From: Candidatus Accumulibacter necessarius
Lineage (GTDB): Bacteria > Pseudomonadota > Gammaproteobacteria > Burkholderiales > Rhodocyclaceae
Reading direction: 5' to 3'
DNA: 35,942 nt
Assembly (NCBI GenBank): GCA_017302435.1
Contig: JAFLDL010000045.1
Location: 1 to 35,942, forward strand
Positions 15,405 to 22,701 of the stretch are shown piece by piece; within the stretch, counting starts at the first letter, position 1; each line of letters starts with the position of its first letter. The notes beneath the pieces are model-generated. The model saw only the letters and a program-made list of their open reading frames with translations, was not told where the DNA came from and ran no database searches. Both the position numbers and the translations under genes were made by a program.

Positions 15405-17042
15405 ATGAAACAAAGAAGCATCACCAAGGCGCTGGTCGCCGCGTTCCTTTTCGCGGGCGCGACGGGCGCACAGGCCGATTACCAGGCCTTCAAGGACGAC
15501 GTGAACGCCGCCATCGACGATGGCATTCAATACCTGCGCGCCAACAACCGCTTCACCAACGGAAATGAAGGCACAGGCCTAGCTCTGCTCGCTTTGCTCG
15601 AGAAGGAAACCATCCCGGCGGGCTACAACGGCTTGTCGGCCAGTGACCAGCTTCTGGCGCAGAATGCGGCCTGCATCCTGATTGACAGCGGCTCCTTTGG
15701 CGACCGGGCCGGCTTCTACTCCTACTACGACGGCCAGGTCATGATGGGGCTCTCAGTCTATCTCGCCACCGGCGGCCCAGACACACCGACCGCGTCGGCC
15801 GGCTACAACTGCACGGGACGTTCGGCGCGGGCCACCATCGACAAGGTCGTCGATCGCACCCTGCTCGCGCAATCCCCGGAGGCGCCCGCCTACCAAGGTC
15901 GGGGCGGCTACTGGGATTACACCGGGTACGGCCAAGACTCCTCCACCACCCAGCTGACGCTTGCCGGACTCTCCGCCGCCAAGGGGTTCTACGCGGGCAT
16001 GGGCGAGTCGCTGGACAAACCTCGCCTCCCGGGGATCACCACCGCCCTCAACAAGACCTCTCTGGCCTACTCTCTCAACGGAAAGCAGAACACCGGCGCG
16101 CAGTTCGATACCTGTGGCGCCGGTTGCTTCGGGCACGGCTATCAGTCCAATTACGGCGCCGCCAACAACAGCTCGCAGCAGACTGCCTCGGGAACGTGGG
16201 GCCAACTGGCGGGCGAGGGCAAGACCGTCAACGACCCGGCCATCCAGGGCTATCTGCGTTGGTTGCAGAACGCCTATAGCTACACCACGAACATCCGTCC
16301 GGATAGCTGGCCACCCGCCTACTTCTACTATCTATGGTCGTCTTCCAAGGCCTATAACATTATCGAGCATTCCGGTGTAGCCCCGGCACTGGGCAACATC
16401 GGCCCGACGAGCATCGGGACTCTGCCGGTCGTCGCGGGTCGGGAAGAGAACAGGGTTCCGGCCAACGATACCCGTCCCGCGCCACGAGGAGTGGGGGCCG
16501 CAGGCTACTACAACGGCACGCCCAAGGGTTGGTATTACGACTACGCTTATCGGCTGATGTCGCTACAGAACGCCGCCGGCCTATTCCCGAACCCTAATGG
16601 TTCGTGGAACTCGGGCTACGCGGATCAACCCTACGCCATCCTGGTCCTGCAGCGCTCCCTCGGCGGTGCCTGCGCCGACAGCGACGGCGACGGCGTGTGC
16701 GATAACGTGGACAACTGCCCGAGCAAGGCTAACCCGAACCAAGACGACAAGGACAAAGACGGTGTCGGCGATGTTTGCGACAACTGCCCGACCGTACCGA
16801 ATCCCGATCAGAAGGACAGCAACGGCAACGGCGTCGGCGACGTCTGCGAGGCAACGTGCGACGTGGATAACGACGGCGACGTCGACCAGAACGACCTCAG
16901 CCTGATCAGCAGGAATCGCGGCAAGCTGCCCCCGGGCATTTATGACACGAACAAGAGCGGCAAGGTTGACCCCGCCGACGTCAAGTTCTGCATCCCGCTG
17001 TGCACACGGCCCAACTGCGCCACCTCGCTGACTGCCCCGTAA
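15405..17042 (+). CDS. Secreted PT-repeat protein with TSP3 and dockerin-like tail, module 1
   Basis: A 545-residue exported protein. Signal peptide 1-24 (MKQRSITKALVAAFLFAGA...AQA). Residues about 30-420 form a prenyltransferase/squalene-oxidase-repeat-like helical domain, with GGYWDYTGYGQDSSTTQLTL as the best QW-type segment and AYFYYLWSSSKAYNII. From about 424, DSDGDGVCDNVDNCP and two more units are thrombospondin type 3 calcium repeats. Then CDVDNDGDVDQNDLSLI and DTNKSGKVDPADVKF form two dockerin-like EF-hand loops, before a Cys-rich end (CIPLCTRPNCATSL). No PEP-CTERM motif is present, so it is released or held by a partner; the co-transcribed PEP-CTERM protein is the obvious candidate. 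The start has GAGAGGG upstream. Unlike its two paralogues it lacks the Cys pair in the YWCY...C segment. Confidence 0.82.
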   Translation: MKQRSITKALVAAFLFAGATGAQADYQAFKDDVNAAIDDGIQYLRANNRFTNGNEGTGLALLALLEKETIPAGYNGLSASDQLLAQNAACILIDSGSFGDRAGFYSYYDGQVMMGLSVYLATGGPDTPTASAGYNCTGRSARATIDKVVDRTLLAQSPEAPAYQGRGGYWDYTGYGQDSSTTQLTLAGLSAAKGFYAGMGESLDKPRLPGITTALNKTSLAYSLNGKQNTGAQFDTCGAGCFGHGYQSNYGAANNSSQQTASGTWGQLAGEGKTVNDPAIQGYLRWLQNAYSYTTNIRPDSWPPAYFYYLWSSSKAYNIIEHSGVAPALGNIGPTSIGTLPVVAGREENRVPANDTRPAPRGVGAAGYYNGTPKGWYYDYAYRLMSLQNAAGLFPNPNGSWNSGYADQPYAILVLQRSLGGACADSDGDGVCDNVDNCPSKANPNQDDKDKDGVGDVCDNCPTVPNPDQKDSNGNGVGDVCEATCDVDNDGDVDQNDLSLISRNRGKLPPGIYDTNKSGKVDPADVKFCIPLCTRPNCATSLTAP

Positions 17043-17054
17043 CCTTCTCTGCCT

Positions 17055-17075
17055 CCCCCCGGCCCCGCCGGGGGG
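17055..17075 (+). terminator. Intercistronic GC hairpin, module 1
   Basis: CCCCCCGGC (17055-17063), loop CCC, GCCGGGGGG (17067-17075): a perfect 9-bp stem in the gap between the PT-repeat and PEP-CTERM genes, with no U-tract. It is repeated at the same place in modules 2 and 3. It may protect the upstream message or cause partial termination, setting the ratio of the two proteins. Confidence 0.6.
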
Positions 17076-17109
17076 GATTACAGGACTCAACCTTTAAGGA
17101 GCTTCTCTC

Positions 17110-17835
17110 ATGAAAAAGACTCTTCTCGCCCTGGCCTTGGCGGTCGCCGCCGGCGGCGCCCAGGCCATTGGCGCCAACCCGATAACCCTGGATGCCCTGA
17201 TCAATGGCGGCAGCATCAGCGCTGGCGACAAGCTGTTCAGCAATTGGTCGCAGACATTCTTCGGCGCGTCCAATCCTCAGGGTGCAATCGACCCCACCCA
17301 AATCCTCGTGACACCACTTTCCGACGGCGGAGACAACCCCGGACCGGGCATCAATATCGACTTCAGTAACCAGATGACGGTGACCGGCGACGGTGTCTAC
17401 GCCTATCGCGATTTCACGATCGAATTCAACGTATCGACGATCGGGGACAAGCAGATCAAGGACAACTCGCTCGACTTCGGCGATCTTCCCAGCGTCCTGA
17501 CGTGGACCGTTGACGGCCTCAACGACTTGGGCATCGCTGTCGAGGAGTGGGTCTACGACCTCCAGGGCAACCAGCTGGCCCACAAGTTCATCGAATTCAG
17601 CGTATTGGACGACGTGCAGACTCGCAACTGGCCAGACTCGGCGGCGTTCGCGCCACAGGACGAGATCCGGGTCAAGAAGAACTTCCTTGTCTGGTCCGTC
17701 GATGACACGGACACGGCCACCTTGGGTGGGATCAAGCAGCGCTTCTCGCAGCAGGACATCCCCGAGCCGGCATCGCTCGCCCTGCTGAGCCTGGGTCTGG
17801 TTGGCCTGGGTGTTGCTCGCCGGCGCCGGAGCTGA
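17110..17835 (+). CDS. PEP-CTERM surface protein, module 1
   Basis: A 241-residue exported protein with signal peptide 1-19 (MKKTLLALALAVAAGGAQA) and strong AAGGAG ribosome site. The body (about 20-215) looks beta-rich: ISAGDKLFSNWSQTFF, DGGDNPGPGINIDF, MTVTGDGVYAYRDFTIEFNV. The C-terminus is a complete PEP-CTERM signal: the PEP triplet in DIPEPASLALL, a hydrophobic helix (LLSLGLVGLGVA) and a basic tail (RRRRS). Exosortase recognises and cleaves this signal to anchor or release proteins linked to exopolysaccharide; no exosortase gene lies in this window. It follows the PT-repeat gene by 67 nt in one transcript. Confidence 0.92.
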   Translation: MKKTLLALALAVAAGGAQAIGANPITLDALINGGSISAGDKLFSNWSQTFFGASNPQGAIDPTQILVTPLSDGGDNPGPGINIDFSNQMTVTGDGVYAYRDFTIEFNVSTIGDKQIKDNSLDFGDLPSVLTWTVDGLNDLGIAVEEWVYDLQGNQLAHKFIEFSVLDDVQTRNWPDSAAFAPQDEIRVKKNFLVWSVDDTDTATLGGIKQRFSQQDIPEPASLALLSLGLVGLGVARRRRS

Positions 17836-17854
17836 TCCCGCCGTTGTTCGAAGT

Positions 17855-17881
17855 GCGGCGCGCCAGCTTCGGGCGCGCCGC
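17855..17881 (+). terminator. Terminator-type hairpin, module 1
   Basis: GCGGCGCGCC (17855-17864) pairs perfectly with GGCGCGCCGC (17872-17881), 20 nt after the PEP-CTERM stop. A U-tract is absent, but the same hairpin follows the stop codon in modules 2 and 3. The rest of the gap up to 17975 holds no gene. Confidence 0.7.
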
Positions 17882-17975
17882 CCGCGCTGCCGGCTTGTCC
17901 GGTCCCTGCCTGGCCCTGATCCCGACCCCGCGCCGCAGCCGCCACCTCCCACTGGGCGTTTGAAGAGCAAAGAAA

Positions 17976-18080
17976 TGTCGGAAAATTTTACACTTGCCCG
18001 GGCGCCGCTTCGGACGGAATTTGACTTGCTCGTTAAATCAAACGCATGGATAGCTATGGCGAGCCAGGTGCGAAACTTGC
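17976..18080 (+). promoter_or_regulatory. Sigma-54 promoter and activator motif, module 2
   Basis: TGTCGGAAAATTTTACA (17976-17992) lies 75 nt upstream of GG (18067-18068) N10 GC (18079-18080); the core reads AGGTGCGAAACTTGCTT. Transcription would start near 18092, at the conserved leader and about 93 nt before the start codon. Confidence 0.8.
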
Positions 18081-18093
18081 TTGGGATACCGGG

Positions 18094-18153
18094 AGCGCCG
18101 GTTACGTATCCGGGCGGTGCGACGACGCGGGAACACTGCCCACGAGGGCGGAC
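18094..18153 (+). ncRNA. Conserved 5' leader element, module 2
   Basis: Copy 2 of the leader RNA. GGGCGGTG (18112-18119) can pair with CACTGCCC (18134-18141) as an 8-bp stem around CGACGACGCGGGAA. Alternatively CTGCCC (18136-18141) pairs with the downstream GGGCGG (18146-18151) around loop ACGA. The two structures use the same CTGCCC and exclude each other. The leader after this element differs from modules 1 and 3. Confidence 0.5.
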
Positions 18154-18184
18154 TTCAGCATCAGGGACAGAAAGGGTCAATACA

Positions 18185-19795
18185 ATGAAATCAACTTTGA
18201 AGATAAGTGCGCTTGCGGCCGCCGTTTTACTGACGGTGGGCAGCACCGCTAACGCCGTGGTTACCAACTTCAGCACAGACGTCGCCGCATCGATCGACAA
18301 GGGGCTCGTCTGGCAGGATGCCAACGGCGCGTACACCGGCAGCGCCGGGGATGCCAGCGGGTTGTCGCTGCTGGCTCTGCTCGAGAAGCGCCAGGGTGCC
18401 GATCCCAATGCCCTGAGCCAGGGCTACGCCGCTGCGTCGGTGGCCGACAAGGCACGCATGGACAGTGCCGTGGCTTTCATTCTGGCTAGCCACGTGCCGG
18501 CAGGCTTTTATGCCTACCGTGACGGGGCGGACATGATGGCCCTGTCGGTCTACCTGCTAACCGGCGGCCCCAATCCGGGTGTTCCGGCGGCCATCAATAC
18601 CATCTTCGATCGGACCATTCTCAACCAGGGTGGGCACGGTTATTGGTGCTACACGGACGGTAGTTGCCTGGACTCCTCCACCACCCAATTGGTCGTGGCG
18701 GGCTTGGCGTCAGTGCGCAGTGTTTATTCCTCCGTGGCCCATGCCGACGCTGCCAGGCTGGCTCAGCTGAATACAGCGGCTACCGCGGCCAAGAATGCCT
18801 ACGTGGCCAATGGCCTCGCCGGGGAAGTCTGCTCGGCGGGCGGGATACTGACCGCGACGGAGCGTGGCCATGGCTATAACGTCGGATCGTGCAACTCCCC
18901 CCAACAGACTGCCTCCGGAACCTGGATTCAACTCGTTGGCGGGTCCACGCTGAACGACCCCAGCATTCAGGGCTACCTGGAGTGGCAGCGCAACCGCTAC
19001 CGCTATACGAGCACGGGCCCGTCCGACTCAGACGGTTGGCCGTCCTATTGGTATTACCTGTGGAGTTCCTCCAAGGCCTACTCTTTCATCGAGGATTCCG
19101 GCGCGACGCCGATCCCTCCCACGAACCTCACCCCGGCCAAGATCGGCATTCTGCCACCCGGCGATGCGCCAGCCTTTGCCGCTCGCGAAGTCCATCTCGA
19201 TTGTGCTGCCATACCGCGCGTGCCGCTGTTCGGTGCCGGTGCTGCCGGCTATTACTGCGATCCGGCTGAGCCAAAGAGGGTTTACTTCGACTACGCTTAC
19301 ACGATCCTGACTCACCAGGTGGCGAGCGGCCAGTACATCGACTTTGGCGGTACGAGCCGCTGGAACGATTATTCGGCCCAGGCCTATGCCCTGCTCGTGC
19401 TCCAGCGCTCGGTTGGTGGTGGCTGTATCGACAGCGACGGCGACGGCGTGTGCGACTCCGTCGACAACTGCCCAGCCAAGCCCAACCCCGACCAGAAAGA
19501 TACTGACGGCGACGGCGTCGGCGATGTCTGCGACAACTGCCCGACCGTGCCGAATCGCGATCAGAAGGACAGCAACGGCAACGGCGTCGGCGATGCGTGC
19601 GAGGCCACGTGCGACGTGGATAACGACGGAGATGTCGACCAACTCGACCTCAGCCTGATCAGCAGGAATCGTGGCAAGCCGGTGCCCAGCATCTATGACA
19701 CGAACAAGAGCGGCAAGATCGACCCCGCCGACGTCAAGTTCTGCGTCCCGCTGTGCACACGGCCGAACTGCGCCACCTCGCTGACTGCCCCGTAA
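18185..19795 (+). CDS. Secreted PT-repeat protein with TSP3 and dockerin-like tail, module 2
   Basis: A 536-residue exported protein starting at MKSTLKISALAAAVLLTVGS (signal peptide 1-24), with AAAGGG upstream. The open frame continues 128 codons further upstream but would cross the sigma-54 promoter, so the later start is right. The helical PT-repeat-like domain (about 28-410) includes GYWCYTDGSCLDSSTTQLVV, where two cysteines may form a disulfide, and YWYYLWSSSKAYSFIE. TSP3 repeats begin near 415 (DSDGDGVCDSVDNCP), followed by the dockerin-like pair DVDNDGDVDQLDLSLI and DTNKSGKIDPADVKF and the same Cys-rich end. The signal peptide differs from modules 1 and 3 while the C-terminal 120 residues are almost identical, a mosaic pattern. 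Its partner is the PEP-CTERM gene 66 nt downstream. Confidence 0.82.
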   Translation: MKSTLKISALAAAVLLTVGSTANAVVTNFSTDVAASIDKGLVWQDANGAYTGSAGDASGLSLLALLEKRQGADPNALSQGYAAASVADKARMDSAVAFILASHVPAGFYAYRDGADMMALSVYLLTGGPNPGVPAAINTIFDRTILNQGGHGYWCYTDGSCLDSSTTQLVVAGLASVRSVYSSVAHADAARLAQLNTAATAAKNAYVANGLAGEVCSAGGILTATERGHGYNVGSCNSPQQTASGTWIQLVGGSTLNDPSIQGYLEWQRNRYRYTSTGPSDSDGWPSYWYYLWSSSKAYSFIEDSGATPIPPTNLTPAKIGILPPGDAPAFAAREVHLDCAAIPRVPLFGAGAAGYYCDPAEPKRVYFDYAYTILTHQVASGQYIDFGGTSRWNDYSAQAYALLVLQRSVGGGCIDSDGDGVCDSVDNCPAKPNPDQKDTDGDGVGDVCDNCPTVPNRDQKDSNGNGVGDACEATCDVDNDGDVDQLDLSLISRNRGKPVPSIYDTNKSGKIDPADVKFCVPLCTRPNCATSLTAP

Positions 19796-19807
19796 ACGTC
19801 TCTGCCT

Positions 19808-19828
19808 CCCCCCGGCCCCGCCGGGGGG
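19808..19828 (+). terminator. Intercistronic GC hairpin, module 2
   Basis: CCCCCCGGC (19808-19816), loop CCC, GCCGGGGGG (19820-19828), identical in stem and loop to modules 1 and 3, between the PT-repeat stop and the PEP-CTERM ribosome site. Confidence 0.6.
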
Positions 19829-19861
19829 CATCACGGATTCAACCTTTAAGGAGCTTCTCTC

Positions 19862-20581
19862 ATGAAAAAAACTCTTCTCGCCCTGGCCCTGGCGGTTGCC
19901 GCCGGCGGCGCCCAGGCCGTTGACACACAAACTACCCTGACCGCTTTGTTAAATGGCGGCACCATCACCGCCGGCGACAAGCTGTTCAGCGATTGGTCGC
20001 GGATATTTTTCGACTCGTCTGACCCTGCTCGCACACTCAATACCGACAATGTCGAGGTGTCGGCACTCAACGACGGGGGCTTGAACCCCGGTCCCGGCCT
20101 GAAGTTCAACATCCTGAATAACGAATTCAGCGTCACCGGTAACGACCTCTATGCCTACCTCGACTTCACGTTCGGCTTCAAGGTGAGCGTCCTCGATCCG
20201 AACCTGCGCGTAAAGGATAATTCGTTGCAGATGGACAGTGCATTGCTCACCAATTTCGGCGACAACGGATCCTTCATTCTTGAGACCATCGGGACCGCAG
20301 CCGGTCTGGATGACCTCGGAACAAAGGATGTCGAGTTCAGCTATCTTGAAGGATCGGGAATAACCCAAAGGACAAACGATAGTGCCGACTTTCCACCACA
20401 AAGCGAGATCTGGGTGACCAAGAACATTCTCGTCTGGGCCAGTGGCGCTAATGAGCAGGCAGCCCTCTACGGTTTCAGCCAGCGCTTCTCCCAGATTGCG
20501 GACATCCCCGAGCCGGCATCGCTTGCCCTGCTGAGCCTGGGTCTGGTCGGCCTGAGTATCGCTCGCCGGCGCCGGAGCTGA
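19862..20581 (+). CDS. PEP-CTERM surface protein, module 2
   Basis: A 239-residue paralogue of the module 1 PEP-CTERM protein, with the same signal peptide (MKKTLLALALAVAAGGAQA), AAGGAG ribosome site and PEP-CTERM tail (DIPEPASLALLSLGLVGLSIARRRRS). The body shares ITAGDKLFSDWSRIFF, NDGGLNPGPGLKF and FSVTGNDLYAYLDFTFGFKV with its relatives but then diverges, with an insertion-rich segment LQMDSALLTNFGDNGSF. The conserved ends and variable middle suggest a common sorting and partner-binding frame with changed surface. Anchoring by an exosortase outside this window is expected. Confidence 0.92.
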   Translation: MKKTLLALALAVAAGGAQAVDTQTTLTALLNGGTITAGDKLFSDWSRIFFDSSDPARTLNTDNVEVSALNDGGLNPGPGLKFNILNNEFSVTGNDLYAYLDFTFGFKVSVLDPNLRVKDNSLQMDSALLTNFGDNGSFILETIGTAAGLDDLGTKDVEFSYLEGSGITQRTNDSADFPPQSEIWVTKNILVWASGANEQAALYGFSQRFSQIADIPEPASLALLSLGLVGLSIARRRRS

Positions 20582-20598
20582 TCCCGCCGTTGTTCGAA

Positions 20599-20629
20599 GT
20601 GCGGCGCGCCAGCCTCTGGCGCGCCGCAC
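20599..20629 (+). terminator. Terminator hairpin, module 2
   Basis: GTGCGGCGCGCCAG (20599-20612) and CTGGCGCGCCGCAC (20616-20629) form a perfect 14-bp stem with a 3-nt loop, followed by TTGCTTT. It stands 17 nt after the PEP-CTERM stop and is the strongest of the three module terminators. Confidence 0.8.
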
Positions 20630-20720
20630 TTGCTTTCGGGTGGCCGGTCCCGGCCTTGCCCTGATCCCTACCCCGCGCCGCAGCCAACGCCTCCCACTGG
20701 GCGTTTGCAGAGCAAAAAGT

Positions 20721-20826
20721 TGTCGAAGAACTTTACACTTGTGTCGCGTGCCGCTGGGGACTGATTCGGACTTCGTCCGTAAATCAATCACCTGCGTGTC
20801 TTTGATGAATCAGGCACAAACCTTGC
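20721..20826 (+). promoter_or_regulatory. Sigma-54 promoter and activator motif, module 3
   Basis: TGTCGAAGAACTTTACA (20721-20737) lies 76 nt upstream of GG (20813-20814) N10 GC (20825-20826). The core AGGCACAAACCTTGCTTT is the best sigma-54 match in the plus strand of the window. The leader RNA begins about 12 nt later. Confidence 0.82.
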
Positions 20827-20839
20827 TTTAGCAACTGCA

Positions 20840-20899
20840 AGCGCCGGTTGCGTATCCGGGCGGTGCGACGACGCCGGAACACTGCCCATCAGGGCGGTC
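20840..20899 (+). ncRNA. Conserved 5' leader element, module 3
   Basis: Copy 3 of the leader RNA. GGGCGGTG (20858-20865) can pair with CACTGCCC (20880-20887), or CTGCCC (20882-20887) with GGGCGG (20892-20897) around loop ATCA. Downstream, TTTGAGAGGGTACT just before the start codon is shared with module 1, including the ribosome site. Confidence 0.5.
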
Positions 20900-20927
20900 T
20901 TGAAAACAATTTGAGAGGGTACTCACT

Positions 20928-22634
20928 ATGAAACAACGCAACATTACCAAGGCGCTGGCCGCCGCGTTCCTTTTCGCCGGTGCGGCCAGCGTGCAGGCCG
21001 CCACGCCGTTCGAAATGGACGTCGGTACCGGCATCGATCGCGGTATCGAGTGGCTGGCCAACAACGGCGCCTTCAACAACCCCAGTTCAGCTGGCGATGC
21101 CCATGGCCTGCCGATGCTCGCCCTGCTCGAGAAGCGCGCCAGCGGCGACCCGAACGATCCACCCCAAGGCTACACCGGCGCCAGCGCGACCGACCAGGCC
21201 CGCCTGCGCACTGCCGCGGCCTACATCCTGGACAGGGTGAACGAAACCGGCTTCTACTCCTACCGGGACGGCAACTTCATGATGGCGCTGTCGCTCTACG
21301 CCCTCACTGGCGGCCCGGACAGGGCGGCGCTCGGACTCGCGGGTCCGGACTACCAGACGATCAAAGAGGCCATGGATGCCCTCGTCGACCGCACTGTGGC
21401 AAATCAGCGCCAAGCCCCCGCCTATCCCAATGCGATCAATCAGGGGTACTGGTGCTATAGCAACAATGGCTGCGAAGATTCGTCCACCACGCAGTTCGCC
21501 GTGGCCGGTCTGGCTGCGGCCAAGGCGTTCTACTCCGAAGCGGCCAATGCCGACCCCGTCCGGTTGGCAGCCATCAATGCGGCCCTCTTGCGCGCCAAGA
21601 CGGCGTATGAGCTCAATGCGGCGACCGGGTCGGACAATGGCAGCTGCAACGTCCTGACGGCAACGGAACGTGGTCACGGCTACAACTCTTTCAACTCGAG
21701 CGGCTACAAGCCCTCGCTGCAGCAGACGGCCTCGGGCGTCTATATCCAGCTCTTCGGCGGTTCGAACGTCAACACGGCGTCGGTGCAGAACTACCTGGAG
21801 TGGCTGCGCAACCGCTACCGCTGGCAGGATCTCGACAACCTGGGCAACTTCTGGTCGGGCAATTCCTACTGGTACTACCTGTGGAGTTCATTCAAGGGCA
21901 TGGAGCTGATGCGGCTCTCCGGCATCAACCCAACCGGTACCAACCTGGGTCCCGATAGTCTCGGCACGCTACCGGCGGCGAATGCACCCGCCTGTGTCGT
22001 TCGCCAGGAGCACAAGGACCTCGCGACGTTCCCGCGTGTGCCGAGCTTCGGCGCAGGTGCTGCGGGGTATTACGCGGGTGAGCCGAAATCGCAGTACTCG
22101 GACTACGCGCACCAGATCCTGACGCACCAGTGCTTCGATGGCGCGGCACCGATCAACGGTAATGATGGCTTCTTCGGCTGCAACGTGGCACCCGGACGGT
22201 GGGACAACTACGCTTCACAGGCCTACGCCCTGTTGGTGCTGCAGCGCGCCACCGGCGGCGCCTGCGTGGATACCGATGGCGACGGCATTTGCGATGATAA
22301 GGACAACTGCCCGAGCAAGGCAAACCCCGACCAGAAAGATACGGACGGCGACGGCGTCGGCGATGTTTGCGACAACTGCCCGACCGTACCGAATCGCGAT
22401 CAGAAGGATAGCAACGGCAACGGCGTCGGCGACGTTTGCGAGGCCACGTGCGACGTGGATAACGACGGCGACGTCGACCAGAACGACCTCAGCCTGATTA
22501 GCAGGAATCGCGGCAAGCTGCCCCCGGGCATTTATGACACGAACAAGAGCGGCAAGGTTGACCCCGCCGACGTCAAGTTCTGCATCCCGCTGTGCACACG
22601 GCCCAACTGCGCCACCTCGCTGACTGCCCCGTAA
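20928..22634 (+). CDS. Secreted PT-repeat protein with TSP3 and dockerin-like tail, module 3
   Basis: A 568-residue exported protein, the longest of the three. The signal peptide (1-24) is nearly that of module 1. The helical PT-repeat-like domain (about 30-440) includes GIEWLANNGAFNNPSSAGD, GYWCYSNNGCEDSSTTQFAV with a Cys pair as in module 2, and YWYYLWSSFKGMELMR. TSP3 repeats start near 447 (DTDGDGICDDKDNCP), followed by dockerin-like loops DVDNDGDVDQNDLSLI and DTNKSGKVDPADVKF and the Cys-rich end, which match module 1 almost base for base. The fold suggests binding or processing of a polyisoprenoid or polysaccharide-type ligand; no cyclase acid motif is seen. It is paired with the PEP-CTERM gene 67 nt downstream. 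Confidence 0.82.
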   Translation: MKQRNITKALAAAFLFAGAASVQAATPFEMDVGTGIDRGIEWLANNGAFNNPSSAGDAHGLPMLALLEKRASGDPNDPPQGYTGASATDQARLRTAAAYILDRVNETGFYSYRDGNFMMALSLYALTGGPDRAALGLAGPDYQTIKEAMDALVDRTVANQRQAPAYPNAINQGYWCYSNNGCEDSSTTQFAVAGLAAAKAFYSEAANADPVRLAAINAALLRAKTAYELNAATGSDNGSCNVLTATERGHGYNSFNSSGYKPSLQQTASGVYIQLFGGSNVNTASVQNYLEWLRNRYRWQDLDNLGNFWSGNSYWYYLWSSFKGMELMRLSGINPTGTNLGPDSLGTLPAANAPACVVRQEHKDLATFPRVPSFGAGAAGYYAGEPKSQYSDYAHQILTHQCFDGAAPINGNDGFFGCNVAPGRWDNYASQAYALLVLQRATGGACVDTDGDGICDDKDNCPSKANPDQKDTDGDGVGDVCDNCPTVPNRDQKDSNGNGVGDVCEATCDVDNDGDVDQNDLSLISRNRGKLPPGIYDTNKSGKVDPADVKFCIPLCTRPNCATSLTAP

Positions 22635-22646
22635 CCTTCTCTGCCT

Positions 22647-22667
22647 CCCCCCGGCCCCGCCGGGGGG
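22647..22667 (+). terminator. Intercistronic GC hairpin, module 3
   Basis: CCCCCCGGC (22647-22655), loop CCC, GCCGGGGGG (22659-22667), the third copy of the hairpin between the PT-repeat and PEP-CTERM genes. Confidence 0.6.
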
Positions 22668-22701
22668 CATTACAGGACCCAACCTTTAAGGAGCTTCTCT
22701 C

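Noticed and set aside
18094-18153. Guanidine-II (mini-ykkC) riboswitch in the module leaders, because module 2 has ACGA loops
   Set aside because: The class needs two hairpins with ACGR loops. Modules 1 and 3 have ATCA in the second hairpin, and the first GCG-ACGA-CGC stem is only 3 bp. The similarity is probably chance.
17801-18184. N-terminal extension of the module 2 PT-repeat protein by 128 codons
   Set aside because: It would cross the previous module's terminator, the activator motif and the sigma-54 promoter, and would bury a good signal peptide that starts at 18185.
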